A stretch of DNA of 64,000 nt. Origin: Ulva prolifera. Its lineage: Eukaryota; Chlorophyta; Ulvophyceae; Ulvales; Ulvaceae. How positions within the stretch are numbered: the stretch's first letter is position 1; every line of letters begins with the position of its first letter. Below the pieces are notes generated by a model. It saw only the letters and a list, made by a program, of their open reading frames with translations. It had not been told where the DNA came from and made no database searches. A program made the translations under genes and the position numbers. Positions 1-9,830 of this stretch are shown here, piece after piece. The stretch lies in assembly GCA_023078555.1 (NCBI GenBank), contig CM041203.1, positions 5,602,538 through 5,666,537 on the forward strand. Reading direction: 5' to 3'.

Positions 1-47
1 GTGTCACCGTGTTGCAAGCCCGGTCTGGGTCGATCCAGTGGTGCCAC
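1..47 (-). CDS. Possible partial exon at left edge
   Basis: On the minus strand a GGCAG acceptor at about 48-52 is followed by an open stretch that runs off the window. If it joins the exon-like piece at 131-305 in phase 0 it would read on as a short Pro/Arg-containing segment. There is no family match and nothing independent to confirm it, so this is only a suggestion that a minus-strand gene may continue to the left. Confidence 0.15.
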   Translation of the reverse strand, partial: MAPLDRPRPGLQHGD

Positions 48-130
48 CTGCCTCTCCGGGTTTCAAAGTGAGTGGTCCTTGTTGCATGTGCAGCAGAGCA
101 TGCACACGGCGTGCTGTTGCAGGGACGCAC

Positions 131-305
131 CGCCGTTGAGCTAGCTTGGACGACTTTGATGACCAGGCGCCTCCGCATGAACGTTGACAGAGTGTCCTTC
201 ACGGCGCCGCACTCCGCCTCGATGGCTGCTAGGATGCGCAGCCCGGCCGGGGTCACCAGGGTCCTCTTCTGCTCCCCCAGCACCGCGGCCATGCACGTCA
301 GAAAC
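131..305 (-). CDS. Orphan exon-like segment, unknown product
   Basis: A minus-strand open segment of about 58 codons lies between a good acceptor (GATGCAG, ending at base 306) and a GTGCGT donor (129-130). It reads as an amphipathic, non-repetitive peptide that includes LVTPAGLRILAAIEAEC and FMRRRLVIKVVQ. Residue make-up is that of a normal protein and unlike the low-complexity frames around it. Nothing about the family is recognised. It could be an internal exon of a gene crossing the left edge or a relic. Overlapping frames on the plus strand are judged to be shadows. Confidence 0.3.
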
Positions 306-1120
306 CTGCATCCAGTTGGAATTCGCAGGCTTGCGGCACCATTCGTCATTCAGAAGATCGAGGCAAAACAGTCCATTGCACTGGAATGTATCAGCGGATG
401 GCAACCGGTTCGTGAGTGTGCATCGACGATACATCCACCACAGTGCTGTCCACCGGTCGACGCGGCAGGGTGTCACCTCAACTCGCAGATGTATCGGCTG
501 GCAGGCTAGCCTGAGATCGTGAGAGAATGCTGCCGATAGCACGTGTCATGGGATGCCGGAAGTGTGCAGAGGGGATGGATGACCGCGGAAAGTCGCGTAA
601 AACTACTCGACAGGGCAGTCCGTCACTTCATCAGTATGCATCTGTCTACGTGCATGTTCTGGAGGGTATCTGGATGTACCGAGCCGTATCCGATACATGA
701 GTCATGTACAGGGCATTGACAACTCTGAATGGATGGGAGCACATGCCGACGGGGTAAACCGTGTGCTTGCCTTCTGGCAATTGTTTAAACACACAGTCGG
801 CACAGTCGCTACACAGGCACTGAGCATGCTGAGGCCCGGGTGACAGCTGCGAAACTGCTGCTGTGATCGCCATGGGAACGGCAGGAACTTCGTGTAAAGC
901 TTAGCACTGGCAGTACTCAGGCTGCCCCACTGTACAAAACTGGCCATGGGGTAACCTAAATTTCTAGTGATGGAGGCTGTTGCGAGACACTTGCGGGGCT
1001 CGTGATTGCAGATCCACACCAAGCCAACGATCAGAGCTTTACGTTCGCATGCCAAAAGCATACACGCCCATAGCACACAGCCCTGCAGGGCGTTTGTGAC
1101 TGGTGCCCTCTGCGTTGCAG

Positions 1121-1227
1121 AGTTGGGTCGCCGGGCCCGATCACTTAGAATTATTACTCATGCGTAGTCGTACTCATGCGTACTCCTCATGGGAGCCCCA
1201 ACAATGCTGCATGGCGACCCAACACTG
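1121..1227. mobile_element. Short terminal-inverted-repeat element, copy A
   Basis: This 107-base unit begins AGTTGGGTCGCCGGGCCCGA and ends with the reverse of CAGTGTTGGGTCGCCATG. The ends match three other copies in the window (8343-8442, 32791-32887, 45562-45664). It has no coding capacity. It looks like a MITE-class or introner-like element. The target duplication could not be defined. Confidence 0.6.
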
Positions 1228-1773
1228 CTGCATTGACAGCAGAGAGCGTCAGGCGAGGCAATTGCAGCCAGTGCAGAGCTTCAACTCCTGCATCCGCTCA
1301 GGCAAACATGTCCTAAATTATATTGCTCTATATACAAGCAACATGCAGCCTGTGTACATGCAGTCTGCGTAACCACAAGTCGGTGGTTTCGAAGATGCCA
1401 ATGAATGTCGCGTAAATCGCCACGCTCTACCTGTCGAGCACACAACGAGTGCCATGATAATAGTTCAGCACACGTGCAGGCCATGCGCACGCACATATGT
1501 ACAGCGAAGTCGGGTGGGAGCCTCAAGCCTGGTACGGCTCGGAAGCGTGCGATCTACCTGGTATGAGGTATCTACTCTGGTATGCATGCCCTACACAAAA
1601 GCAGAAGCTCTGAATGTCACCATAAACGGACCTGCTTGATCTGCGGTACCCAGGTCACACGAAACACGGACAGCGGGCTCTGAGCGTCCCAGGATTCGTT
1701 GAGTTCTGCCAGTGATCGTGCCGTGCATGTCGGTCACTTGAGGCACGTCCGACGCTGTTGAATTGCTGCTACT

Positions 1774-2070
1774 CTAAGCGTTTGCATACTCATATCGAGG
1801 TTGTGATACGTGCTGCGACGCAAAAGGGGAAGCACACTGCATGAAATCGTCAGCAGCACGCAGGCTGGCCTTGTACAGCTGCCACGCCTCGAACAGCCTG
1901 TGAACGGCCTTGATCACTGCTAGCGTGGCCTCAATAGATCCAGTCACGGTGATGGGCTCCATTCTTCACGCCACTTGCGACGAGCCGTGCGCGGTCGCCA
2001 AGGTACGCTGCTGATGCCCCGCTGTAGCTAGTGAAAGGGATATCGATGTCCGTACGGCACGGCACCGCTG
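1774..2070 (-). pseudogene. Broken KH-domain-like segment
   Basis: Two adjacent minus-strand frames together look like a KH RNA-binding fold. Upstream (about 2070-1950) reads DIPFTSYSGASAAYLGDRAR and on to GVKNGAH. Downstream (1965-1774) reads ITVTGSIEATLAVIKAV then HRLFEAWQLY. The TGS...A...I pattern is the usual C-terminal strand and helix of KH. A single-base shift at about 1960-1965 and a stop separate the halves, and no small intron can explain it. The call rests on pattern memory, so the family is uncertain. A relic of a transduced or decayed gene is the simplest reading. Confidence 0.3.
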
Positions 2071-2504
2071 TTACGGCGCAATCATGAACAGGCCATGAAC
2101 ACAGAAATAGTGCGTCAAACGTGCCGCCTGCTCTACGGTCAGCCGCTGGTGGCCGCTTGGGCAGTCGACAGCTCCCAGCTGGCGGAGTGCTCGCTATCGA
2201 AACGTGCTCACGTGCGCAGACCGGCATCCTATTTCTGTGTACAGGCTGTTCCGCCGGCAGCTGCGCGTCACCAGCGATCCAGAATCTTGAGCACCGGTGG
2301 ATGTTGCCTCGGCGACCGAGTCATCAGTCGCTCAGCATGCATCTGCCGTATCGAGAGCTCGACCCAGTTCGTACGCGTGGGGGTACTGGGAAGGTGAGGC
2401 ACGCGGAGGTACGCGTACAACAGTCCCATGTCACCCTGTAGCCACTTCCGTGCAGCCCAACAGCTACACACCCAAGTGCCGAGGCGGGGTGCCATGTGCG
2501 GTTG

Positions 2505-2660
2505 CTTGTTGTGACTTGGCTCTGCGTTTGGGCGGATTGGAGGTGGCTGTCGCTTTCCTGGAGCGCGTGCTTTGGGTTGTTCATGTGCCTCCTCGTTGTC
2601 CTGGCGGTGCTAACGGCCGCGTCCCCTCCGGCTTTGTCCTTGCAACATACACCCAAGCGC
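2505..2660 (+). repeat. Retroelement 3'-end-like repeat
   Basis: A G/T-rich stretch ends in CCTCCGGCTTTGTCCTTGCAACA. It resembles the terminal motif CTTTGTCCTTGTAACA found at other retroelement ends in the window, for example about 12001 and 12262 on the plus strand and 4318 and 11169 on the minus. It is read as an isolated 5'-truncated 3' end. There is no coding sequence in it. Confidence 0.4.
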
Positions 2661-3297
2661 AGAAACACCACAACGTTGCGGTGATGGCACCCAGACACAG
2701 ATCTAGACACGGTGCACCGACGTCAGCTTCGGCCGTGGATGCGGTGCTTCCTTGCCCGCTGCTCGAGGCGAGAGGTCCGGTTAAGCTTGAAATCCATGAG
2801 GGAATGCATGAGTGGCTGCAGCGGCCGCACCAGGTACGGCAGCTGGAGCAGGGCTGTGGTGCGGGGCGGTGCAGGAGCGCTACTAAAGTATCAATTGCTT
2901 AATGCAGCCGCTCCGGAGAGACCCCTAGGCCTGGGCCGTGCATGAGGGGGGCGGTGGGAGCCGATACTGATCGAGCTTCTTCTGGGAGGGTTGCCAGTGG
3001 GCCAACCATACATCTGCCGCACACCTGAGTAGGTGTACATGTTCGTGTGCGTATTCTGTGGGCGTCTGCCGTGCTGCGCAAGGCACGCCGTGGTCGGATT
3101 CGACGTGGGTTGGCATATGCATATGCATCTGCTGGGCATGGCATATGCCATGCATGTCCTGCACGTGTTGGTAGCGTTGGCGTGCCTGTGCGTTAACGTT
3201 GCCCGGGCGGTGCTACCGTATTAGCAATAACAGCAATGTGCAAGGTCAGAATTGAGAGGCAGGTAGCACAGCAATGCTCGTGCGCATGTGAGCAGGT

Positions 3298-3340
3298 GTG
3301 TTACAAGGATAGATGCGGCATAGCGGGCAACACCACTAAA
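3298..3340 (-). repeat. Retroelement 3'-terminal motif (minus orientation)
   Basis: TGTTACAAGGATAGATGCGG is the reverse complement of the shared retroelement terminus (CTTTGTCCTTGTAACA class). It lies just outside a microsatellite and a reverse-transcriptase remnant, so the local DNA is a nest of partial insertions. Confidence 0.4.
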
Positions 3341-3448
3341 TGAAGCCAGCAGAGTAAGCACAAACCCAGACACCCACGCAACACACAGAACCCACCACGC
3401 GCCCACAAAAAATCGACGTCGCGCCCAGAACCTCAGACCGCTACACAC

Positions 3449-3529
3449 CCACACCCACACCCACACCCACACCCACAAACGCTACACACCCACACCCACA
3501 CCCACACCCACACCCACACCCACACCCTC
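3449..3529. repeat. CCCACA hexamer microsatellite
   Basis: Two arrays of the hexamer CCCACA (3449-3477 and 3488-3527) are split by a short ACAAACGCTACA spacer. The same unit forms a longer array at 5268-5354. The reverse-transcriptase remnant at 3530-3908 starts directly after this array. Confidence 0.9.
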
Positions 3530-3908
3530 GAATGTCCGCTCGGCGGCGACCTGTGACGGCGCCGCCGCGGCGCAAGCCGACCAGCGCAAGCGCGACAGAT
3601 ATGGCCGTGCGGGCTCTGGCGCATTCACCCTGGTGCCACTCTCTCACGAGACGTACGGGAGGATTGGCCCAGCCGCGTTCGCCTTCCTGAACCGGCTTGC
3701 CGACCTTGCTGCGGGTTCGGGCGCCGCCTCCCGGCGGCTGTTCTTGGAGAATGCGATGCGCGACCTGTCCACGACGCTGTGCCGCGCGGTGGCTCGGCAG
3801 GTGCATGCTGCTGCCCCGCTGATGGCGCGTCATGCGGGCAAGGCTGTTTTGACGGGGCTGTCGGTCCCGTCCGATGACCTCACGCCGCTCACGGGCCACC
3901 CGGCTTGA
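3530..3908 (+). pseudogene. Retroelement reverse-transcriptase C-terminal remnant, copy 1
   Basis: The open stretch ends at a TGA (3906-3908). It contains VPLSHETYGRIGPAAFAFL, LENAMRDLSTTLCRAV and GLSVPSDDLTPLTGHPA. The pattern 'plxxETYGRlG..A..fLn.L' followed by 'R..f...AmR.LS..LCR' is one I recall at the C-terminus of many algal retroelement reverse-transcriptase proteins, so this is the tail after the polymerase domain. The catalytic part is absent. The left border falls exactly at the CCCACA array. Copies 2 to 5 at complement(4882-5150), 5690-6152, complement(11747-11860) and 18690-19111 share this tail. It is a dead 5'-truncated copy. Confidence 0.75.
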
Positions 3909-4314
3909 GCGGCGCTGCGCACCCGCCCGGGCTGCGTGGTCGGCAGTTGCCGCTGCGTGTGCGCTCGCAGCCTTGTCCGCTTTATTGTGGTGACGGCTCG
4001 GGCGTGCCGCGTTTCGCTGGTGTCTTCCCCGTGCGCCTGTGTGTGGCCCGCCGTTGGGGCGCGGCCGGGTGGTTTGGGCGGGCTGGGCTGGCCTCTGGGG
4101 ATTGCGGGTGTGGGTTTGCGGGCGGGCGGGGTGGTGTGCGCGGGCTGGGGTTGGGGGGTTGTGCTGGGGGAGGCGGGGGCCTCCCCGGGCTGGGGGTTGT
4201 TGCGGTCTCGCTGTTTGTTTGCTGGGCGGCCTTGGCTGCTTGTGCTTCCGGGGCTCGTGCGCCTTGCTGTTGGGTGGGGTTCGGGTGGGGATGGGCGTGT
4301 GGGCATGGGCGTGT
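3909..4314 (+). mobile_element. GC-rich region, likely 3' UTR of copy 1
   Basis: About 400 bases with strong G over C bias follow the stop of the plus-strand remnant. They resemble, in opposite orientation, the C-rich 3' region of the minus-strand copies (the G-rich reverse of 4400-4800). Long overlapping frames here are produced by base bias and were not called. It meets the end of the minus-strand copy at about 4315, so two elements meet tail to tail. Confidence 0.5.
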
Positions 4315-4881
4315 GTGTGTTACAAAGGAAAAAGCCGGAGGGGCAGGTAGCACCGCCAGGACCAAAAGGGAGAGCACAAGAAACGCAATGCGCACGCAGC
4401 AGGAGAGCCACAGCCAACGCCAAGGCACAACAAGCACACACACACCCCCACGCTCCCACACACTACCACACGAACCACACACTGACACCCGACCCACGCA
4501 CCCACGCACCCGCACGCGGCCCAGACCCAACCCCCAACACACACACCCACACGCCAACACGTTACACGACCCCGCCGCCCGCGCGGCAGCAGCAGCCCCA
4601 TGCAGCGGCCTGGCCGGCGCCGGCCCCACACGGAAGCCGCCGGGGGCCCCCAGGACCCCCGCCCCAACGCCCCGATCAGGCCGGCCCCGGGCGCCGGAAC
4701 AACACACACGGAGGCGCCCCCATCCGCGGACCCACCCGGAACGGGGCACGCCCGAGGCGCGCCGTGTTCGGGGGCCGGGGCACACGGCCGCGGCAGCACA
4801 CGCCGCCTACCAGCGCGTCCGAGCCTCGGAAAGCGCCCGGCCCGCGAGAAAGCGACGAGGACGCCGCGGGCGGCTCGCCGC
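4315..4881 (-). mobile_element. Retroelement 3' UTR, copy 2
   Basis: In element orientation (minus) this is a 567-base G-rich untranslated region after the reverse-transcriptase stop at 4882, ending in the reverse of GTTACAAAGGAAAAAGCCGG. Nearly the same sequence recurs at 10708-11095 and 11168-11746. The shared blocks include GGCCGGCGCCGGCCCCACAC and CGCCCCGATCAGGCC. The ORFs across it are compositional. Confidence 0.7.
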
Positions 4882-5150
4882 TCAGGCCGGATGGCCAGTG
4901 AGCGGCGAGAGATCATCACATGGGACCGCAAGTCCCGTCAGTACCGCCTTGCCCGCGTGACGCGCCATCAGCGGGGCAGCGGCGTGAACCTGGCGTGCAA
5001 CGGCGCTGCAGAGCGTCGTGGAGATGTCGCGCATCGCATTCTCCAGGAAGCGCCGCCGAGAGACCGCGTCTGCCCCTGCAGCCACATCGGCGAGCCTGTT
5101 CAGGAATGCGAACGCCGCCGGGCCCACGCGCAAAGCAAGCGAGGCAGGTA
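4882..5150 (-). pseudogene. Retroelement reverse-transcriptase C-terminal remnant, copy 2
   Basis: The minus-strand frame reads GPAAFAFLNRLADVAAGADA, then FLENAMRDISTTLC and GLAVPCDDLSPLTGHPA, ending in TGA. It is closely similar to copy 1 and lacks everything upstream of the GPAA segment. About 110 bases further upstream in element orientation lies the CCCACA array at 5268. It is a 5'-truncated insertion with its 3' UTR at 4315-4881. Confidence 0.75.
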
Positions 5151-5267
5151 GCACCGCAAGCAAGAAGCAGGGGAAACGTACACCACGCAGCAAGCCACAC
5201 GAAGCGCACACCAAAACACCCACGCAACGGCAGCACCCGCGCCGGACACAGCGACACGGCAACACAA

Positions 5268-5354
5268 CCACACCCACACCCACACCCACACCCACACCCA
5301 CACCCACACCCACACCCACACCCACACCCACACCCACACCCACACCCACACCCA
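5268..5354. repeat. CCCACA hexamer microsatellite (about 14 units)
   Basis: An uninterrupted CCCACA array ends in one variant unit (CCCATA). Frames read through it as Pro-Thr or Gly-Cys-Gly-Val strings, which should not be taken for protein. It is the second array of the same unit next to a truncated reverse-transcriptase remnant. Confidence 0.9.
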
Positions 5355-5399
5355 TACCCAAACAGACACACACCGCCCCTCACACACCCACATAGCACC

Positions 5400-6152
5400 C
5401 CACACCACAACGCCTGTCCCCGCGTGACGAAGGCGCCGCCCGAGGCCACCTGTCCGAGCCGCGCATCTGAGGCACCGCGGCGGCTGCCGGCAGCCACCAT
5501 GGAATCCGGACGACGCTGAAGCCGCTGCGGCCGACGTGAACATCGAGGTGTGCACGCCAATGTACTTGGTATGTGAGGGTGTATCCCAAAGCCCCCAGGC
5601 AAGTGCACGCGACACGTGCCACAACGTACACTTTCGGCCCGGCCACTGCCCCGATCGAGTAGCCACCAAGTTGAAAATGAGTGAAAGGTTGGAGACAGCT
5701 GAGTGTGCGTTCTTCCCGGGCGCGCCGGTGATCGGCGACGTGTGCGTCACCCACCCGCTGGCTTCCTCGAACGTCAGCACCGCGGCGCTCCACGACGATG
5801 CCTCGGCAGAGGCCGCCGGCCGGGGCAAACGCGAAAAGTATGGCCGGGTCGGCGCGGGCACGTTCACACTGGTCCCGCTGTTGCATGACGTACGGACGGG
5901 TCGGCCCGGCTGCCTCCGCATTCCTCAACAGGCTTGCTGATGCGGCGGCACGGTCATGCACAGCCTCAAATCGGCTCTTCCACGAAAACCATGATTCGCA
6001 ATATTTGCATGACACTCTACCGTGCAGCTGCAGTCGCCCGACAGCTCCGCGCCACGCCTCCGCTTGTGACACGCCACGCCTGTAAGGCGGCTCTGGCAGG
6101 TCTGCCGATTCTGTCTGACGACCCCTCGCCCCTCGCACGCCGTCCAGCCTGA
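5400..6152 (+). pseudogene. Retroelement reverse-transcriptase remnant, copy 3 (frameshifted)
   Basis: Pieces of the same C-terminal reverse-transcriptase region appear in three plus-strand frames. VCVTHPLASSNVSTAALHDD and KREKYGRVGAGTFTLVPL read at about 5735-5880. YGRVGPAASAFLNRLADAA reads at about 5888-5950. RATPPLVTRHACKAALAGL and SDDPSPLARRPA end at a TGA at 6150-6152. At least two frame changes separate them, so it is dead. The stretch 5478-5530 is partly similar to 7769-7825, which suggests that the element extends left. This copy is more diverged than copies 1 and 2 and keeps a little more of the upstream protein. Confidence 0.65.
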
Positions 6153-6942
6153 GATGTGAGCGCTTGAACACCTCGTGATATCGATCGATCCCCCCCGGCA
6201 CAGCACGGTTGCACAGCGGCCTTTTCCTTTAAGAGCAGAGGGCAAATTTGCCCTCTGCTGCCCAGCGCTGGCTCGACCGGGCACACCTCACCCGGGGTGG
6301 TGGTGGTGGATGCCTGTTTGTCTTAAGCCAGGGAGATTGTGGCGCACTGCCGTCAAGTCACTTGTTCGGTCAAATTGGTACGGCTTTTGGCTGGAAAGGG
6401 CTGCGTGGAGGTCAATGAGGTAGCACTCTCCAGGCTGTACATGTCCGCATGCTGACGCATGTCTCCCTGCGCACGGGCGGCTCTGAGCATTCACTTGTTG
6501 CATCTAGAGTTTTGATACCGTAGTCCCGGGGACGGGCTGCACACTTCTTTGCGACCTATACAGTGGGTCTAGAAGTCTAGACCATGCCGTCTTCGTGCTG
6601 CAGCAGCGCATGAAGCATAGCGCTGGTTAGAACATAGGCATGAATACACGGTAGGCACATTGCAGGACCACTCATGAGTTGATCAACGTACAGCCATTGG
6701 CCTGTTTCAGTTGCTGCAGGCGCCCGCGGGTACCAAAACTCCCTGTGTCGACATGCAGCAGCATATGCATATGTGCCCTTGCAGAGCTTCTTTTGGATCA
6801 CCCAGCCAACAACTGCAGTTTGCTACGCATGATTCGGGCCGCTTCCCCGGCAACCCAGGACTTGCGTTGCTCCGACACTACGTGATAGCCTTTACAGCAG
6901 CTTTGCTATAGATTCACTCACACGCACCGGCGCAGCGCTCTG
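6153..6942. other. No gene recognised
   Basis: This 790-base stretch follows the stop of a retroelement remnant. It has short overlapping frames on both strands with no consistent splice structure. Nothing convincing is seen apart from a short palindromic run (GCATATGCATATG near 6760). Confidence 0.5.
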
Positions 6943-7446
6943 CTAGGACTCACGCCCAGACAACGAGGCATCTGCCCCTACCGGCGCGACTTCGGCAATG
7001 CAGGCGTTGATGTGCCCGGCAATGTACAGCTTGTCAAGAGTGGTCAAGGAGTGCGAGAGAAGCGGTGAGGGCGTGCTCTGCACTCCCGGGACAACGACAA
7101 CGGCTTCGTGCTCCTCCACGGAGGCAGTGTGCCCTGCATTGCTAGCAGTGATGCCAGTATATATAGTGTTCTCCAGCAGGAAGGCCTTCGTGACATCCCC
7201 ATTCTCGTCCACCCAGCGGGGGCGATCTGTAGCCTGGTTCGCTAGCAGAGCAGTGTCATCAGCTTCGAATTGTTCAGCATGTGATGGCTTCTGTTGAGAC
7301 TGAGCACTCGAGGTCCTCTTGCGAGAGTGCAGCTGGACAGACGTGGCCTGTCCGCCGTGCGCGCCCTCTTCCACTCTCACCTGCATCGTCGCTGCGCATG
7401 TATCTATATCATATGAGCAATGCACTGACTTGAAATCGATGGACAA
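6943..7446 (-). CDS. Hypothetical protein ORF (167 codons)
   Basis: An uninterrupted minus-strand frame of 167 residues has ordinary amino-acid make-up, unlike the biased frames nearby. It contains RPRWVDENGDVTKAFLLEN and LTTLDKLYIAGHINACIAEV. There is no family match, membrane segment or signal peptide. It could be one exon of a larger gene or a retroelement accessory protein. No clear acceptor or donor was fixed, and the ATG (7444-7446) may not be the true start. Antisense frames are treated as shadows. Confidence 0.35.
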   Translation of the reverse strand: MSIDFKSVHCSYDIDTCAATMQVRVEEGAHGGQATSVQLHSRKRTSSAQSQQKPSHAEQFEADDTALLANQATDRPRWVDENGDVTKAFLLENTIYTGITASNAGHTASVEEHEAVVVVPGVQSTPSPLLSHSLTTLDKLYIAGHINACIAEVAPVGADASLSGRES

Positions 7447-8342
7447 GGTTACTCAGCAGGCATGCATGACACCGTCACGGTGACCATAGGAACATATACT
7501 ATTGTATGCACAGTGCAATGTATGCACTCTGGTCGGCTCATCTCAAAGTGAGCGGTGCAGGTGTGCCACTTACTGCTGAGCACTGCAAAAAGAGAGCAAA
7601 ACAAATAGAAAGGTGTTGCTGATCATGAGCGCTTTTGCTGACTCTGTATGATGCATCGTCTGTGAAGCAGGACCTTGCTGGTGCTCGGATGCGCACCTCA
7701 GCCCCAAGCAGGTCATGTGTTTCGCCATGTGCCACACGCACCCCTGGCACCCAGCGCGCTGCCCACGACCATGCCGCCGGCAGCCACGGCGGCACACACA
7801 CAACGCTAAATCCAGCAACGCCCACCCTGATGTCCGCCATTGCCGGACGCCATGGCCACAGCATCAACGCCCGGCCGGCCACTACGCCCAACACAAACGC
7901 AACGGCGAAGTGAAGAGCGGCTGCCGCCCCCGCCCCCAGAGGCCTCGTCTCGTAAACTCGGAGTTGTCAATGTCCAATAGGATACGGCTAAGTAAGTTCA
8001 GATTTACTTTACAACAGGTGCATGAGCGATGTCACATTGCATGCATGTGCCAGTGGTTCTGGTGCTTCAGAGTTGTCCAAGTCAGGCCAAGGAGATGGCC
8101 AAGCACATCCGCTTGATGGGTGATGGGTGAGGTGAGTGTGTTGGGGCAAGTGATGATGGAGATGGGGTGCGCTGTTTTACAGCACGGTGCCTGTGTGCTA
8201 TCTACCTCTCCAGAATTTTCCTTGTAACACTGCGTACACGCCGCCACCCCCTACCGGCAGGGCCGCCTGCTTGACTTCCACGTCGCCAACACCTACTATC
8301 GCGCGCCCCGATCCGGCATCAGCCTAGCCAGGCAGCCACACC
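7447..8342. other. Mostly non-coding; retroelement-like fragment at 7635-7912
   Basis: The plus-strand frame at 7635-7913 shares AAGSHGGTHTTL with the left part of retroelement copy 3 (AAGSHHGIRTTL at about 5490). It is probably another internal fragment of the same element. The rest shows no coding sign. A CTTGTAACAC motif at 8220-8229 resembles the dispersed 3'-end motif. Confidence 0.35.
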
Positions 8343-8442
8343 AATGTTGGGTCGCCCGGCAGCAGTTCAGGGCTGCGGTCCAGAAAATAGACCTGAATAT
8401 GTGGATTTGTTCTATGTGATCGGGCCCGACAACCCAACACTG
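8343..8442. mobile_element. Short terminal-inverted-repeat element, copy B
   Basis: This 100-base unit starts AATGTTGGGTCGCCCGGC and ends GATCGGGCCCGACAACCCAA followed by CACTG. Its internal CAGGGCTGC segment is shared with copy D at 45562. It is non-coding and lies outside any recognised gene. Confidence 0.6.
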
Positions 8443-9339
8443 ACCCACACACCCTCATTCCTGTGGCGCTTGCTACACTTGCGCATGACGGCCAGAGCCG
8501 CCCACGCTGTGCTGACCCACGCACAGACCCCACCGGCAAGCCTGGGTATGCCGCCCATGCATGCAGGTGCGGGCCCGCCGCTCGACCGCCCCTGGCGGTT
8601 CGTGCTGGCCACCGCATGAACTCCACAAGTGCCTGTGCCAAGGGCGCCACTGGTCCGCACACCCTGAGTCGTGGCATCGTGGTGCCCATTGCGCAGGCAA
8701 TTTGTTCCTGTCGGTCGCGGTCAGATACCGGCGGGGGGCTGATCATCCTCGAGGCCTGCGACGGCCCACACGCGCAGCCCAAGGGTACTGGCCAAAAGCG
8801 CCCACAATGTTGTGGCAGTTTTCTTGAATACTTTTAGAGTTTCTGGTGCTGCACATGTGGCCGCCTGCACGCGACCCGAGCAGCCTGCACGATACTTGAG
8901 CTTGTGGCCATCGCAGTCGGTGATCGTGACATTGCAGTGACTTGCTCACTATGAATCCGGATTAAACGGACTTCGACATTTCTCTTCACGAGATGTGCAG
9001 CAGTCCCGGCCTGGGCACCAGCGAGGCTGGATGTTAGTGGGTTACGGGGCAGCATCTGTGGAAGGCATGGCGAGGCGAGGCCCTCAACTCGGAGTGGTGT
9101 TGCAACGTGCACATGGGTGGCGCAGGTAGCCACATGCTTGCTGCACCTGGTGCTACATCATGCTTGTACGAGGCAAACAGACATCGCCTTCACATATTCT
9201 GAATATGATAGGCAACAACATGCTGGTGAATGCACGTGAAGACATCCAAATGTATACTGGTAGATGTGATCATGACCCGAGCACCCGTGAGTTAGACTGC
9301 GCCACAGATTGATTGTCATGCGAGCTCTCGGAGCGTACC
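8443..9339. other. No gene recognised
   Basis: There are overlapping frames on both strands with no consistent exon signals. This may be the 3' flank of the minus-strand gene piece that ends at 9340. Confidence 0.4.
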
Positions 9340-9830
9340 TTACTGCACGAGCTCGATGTTGGCGGGCTTCAGTGCCTTCAGCCCGTGTGGTTCTGGAAGG
9401 TGCACCCCAACACGGTCTCTGGTGTAGTGGCTCCCCCCAGCCACTACACCGGTGACGCCGTTCAGCTCTGCTGCGTTTTGCAGCCCTTTGACCCGAACCT
9501 CCTTTCCCGCGGAAAACACAGTCTGAAACATTATGGGACAAGCATGAAAGGCGTGGGTATTCCATACCCCATATCTGGGACGGTAAGACGGACACCACCG
9601 AGTCCAGCTTTCTCTCGTCACGCTCCTTGGCCCGTCATCGAGCATCGCCATCTCGTCTAGCACCTCAAAGTCGTCTAGCACCTCAAAATCGACTGGTGTG
9701 AAGGGGACTCCATCCGTTCTGAACATCAGGACGGGAGGAGCAGGCCCTAGCATCCCTCCGTACTGCCACGAAGAGGGCGCAAGGCCCGACCGTGGATCAG
9801 ACATAATGCGAACAATTCGGTACCTATGGT
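9340..9830 (-). CDS. 3' end of an algal gene with a 'PELNG'-type C-terminal domain (partial or decayed)
   Basis: Two minus-strand exons fit together. The upstream piece (about 9830-9622) reads VRIMSDPRSGLAPSSWQ, VLMFRTDGVPFTPVDFEVL and LDEMAMLDDGPRS. A GTGACG donor at 9621 joins in phase to a TTTCAG acceptor at about 9525. The last exon reads SAGKEVRVKGLQNAAELNG, RVGVHLPEPHG and LKALKPANIELVQ, ending in TAA at 9340-9342. The 'DDPRSGLAP..WQ....VFR.DG.pft..D' block and the 'v.GL...pELNG..G.v......RvGV.l.....ALKPaNl' block are ones I recall from uncharacterised green-algal proteins, some with MYND fingers or ankyrin repeats. An 18-base tandem duplication (9660-9695) encodes the DDFEVLDE repeat. 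No 5' exons were found, so it may be a relic. Confidence 0.45.

Noticed and set aside
3449..3529. CCCACA arrays as telomeric or subtelomeric repeats
   Set aside because: Green-algal telomeres are TTTAGGG or TTTTAGGG type. The arrays are short, internal and next to insertions, so microsatellite is the simpler call.
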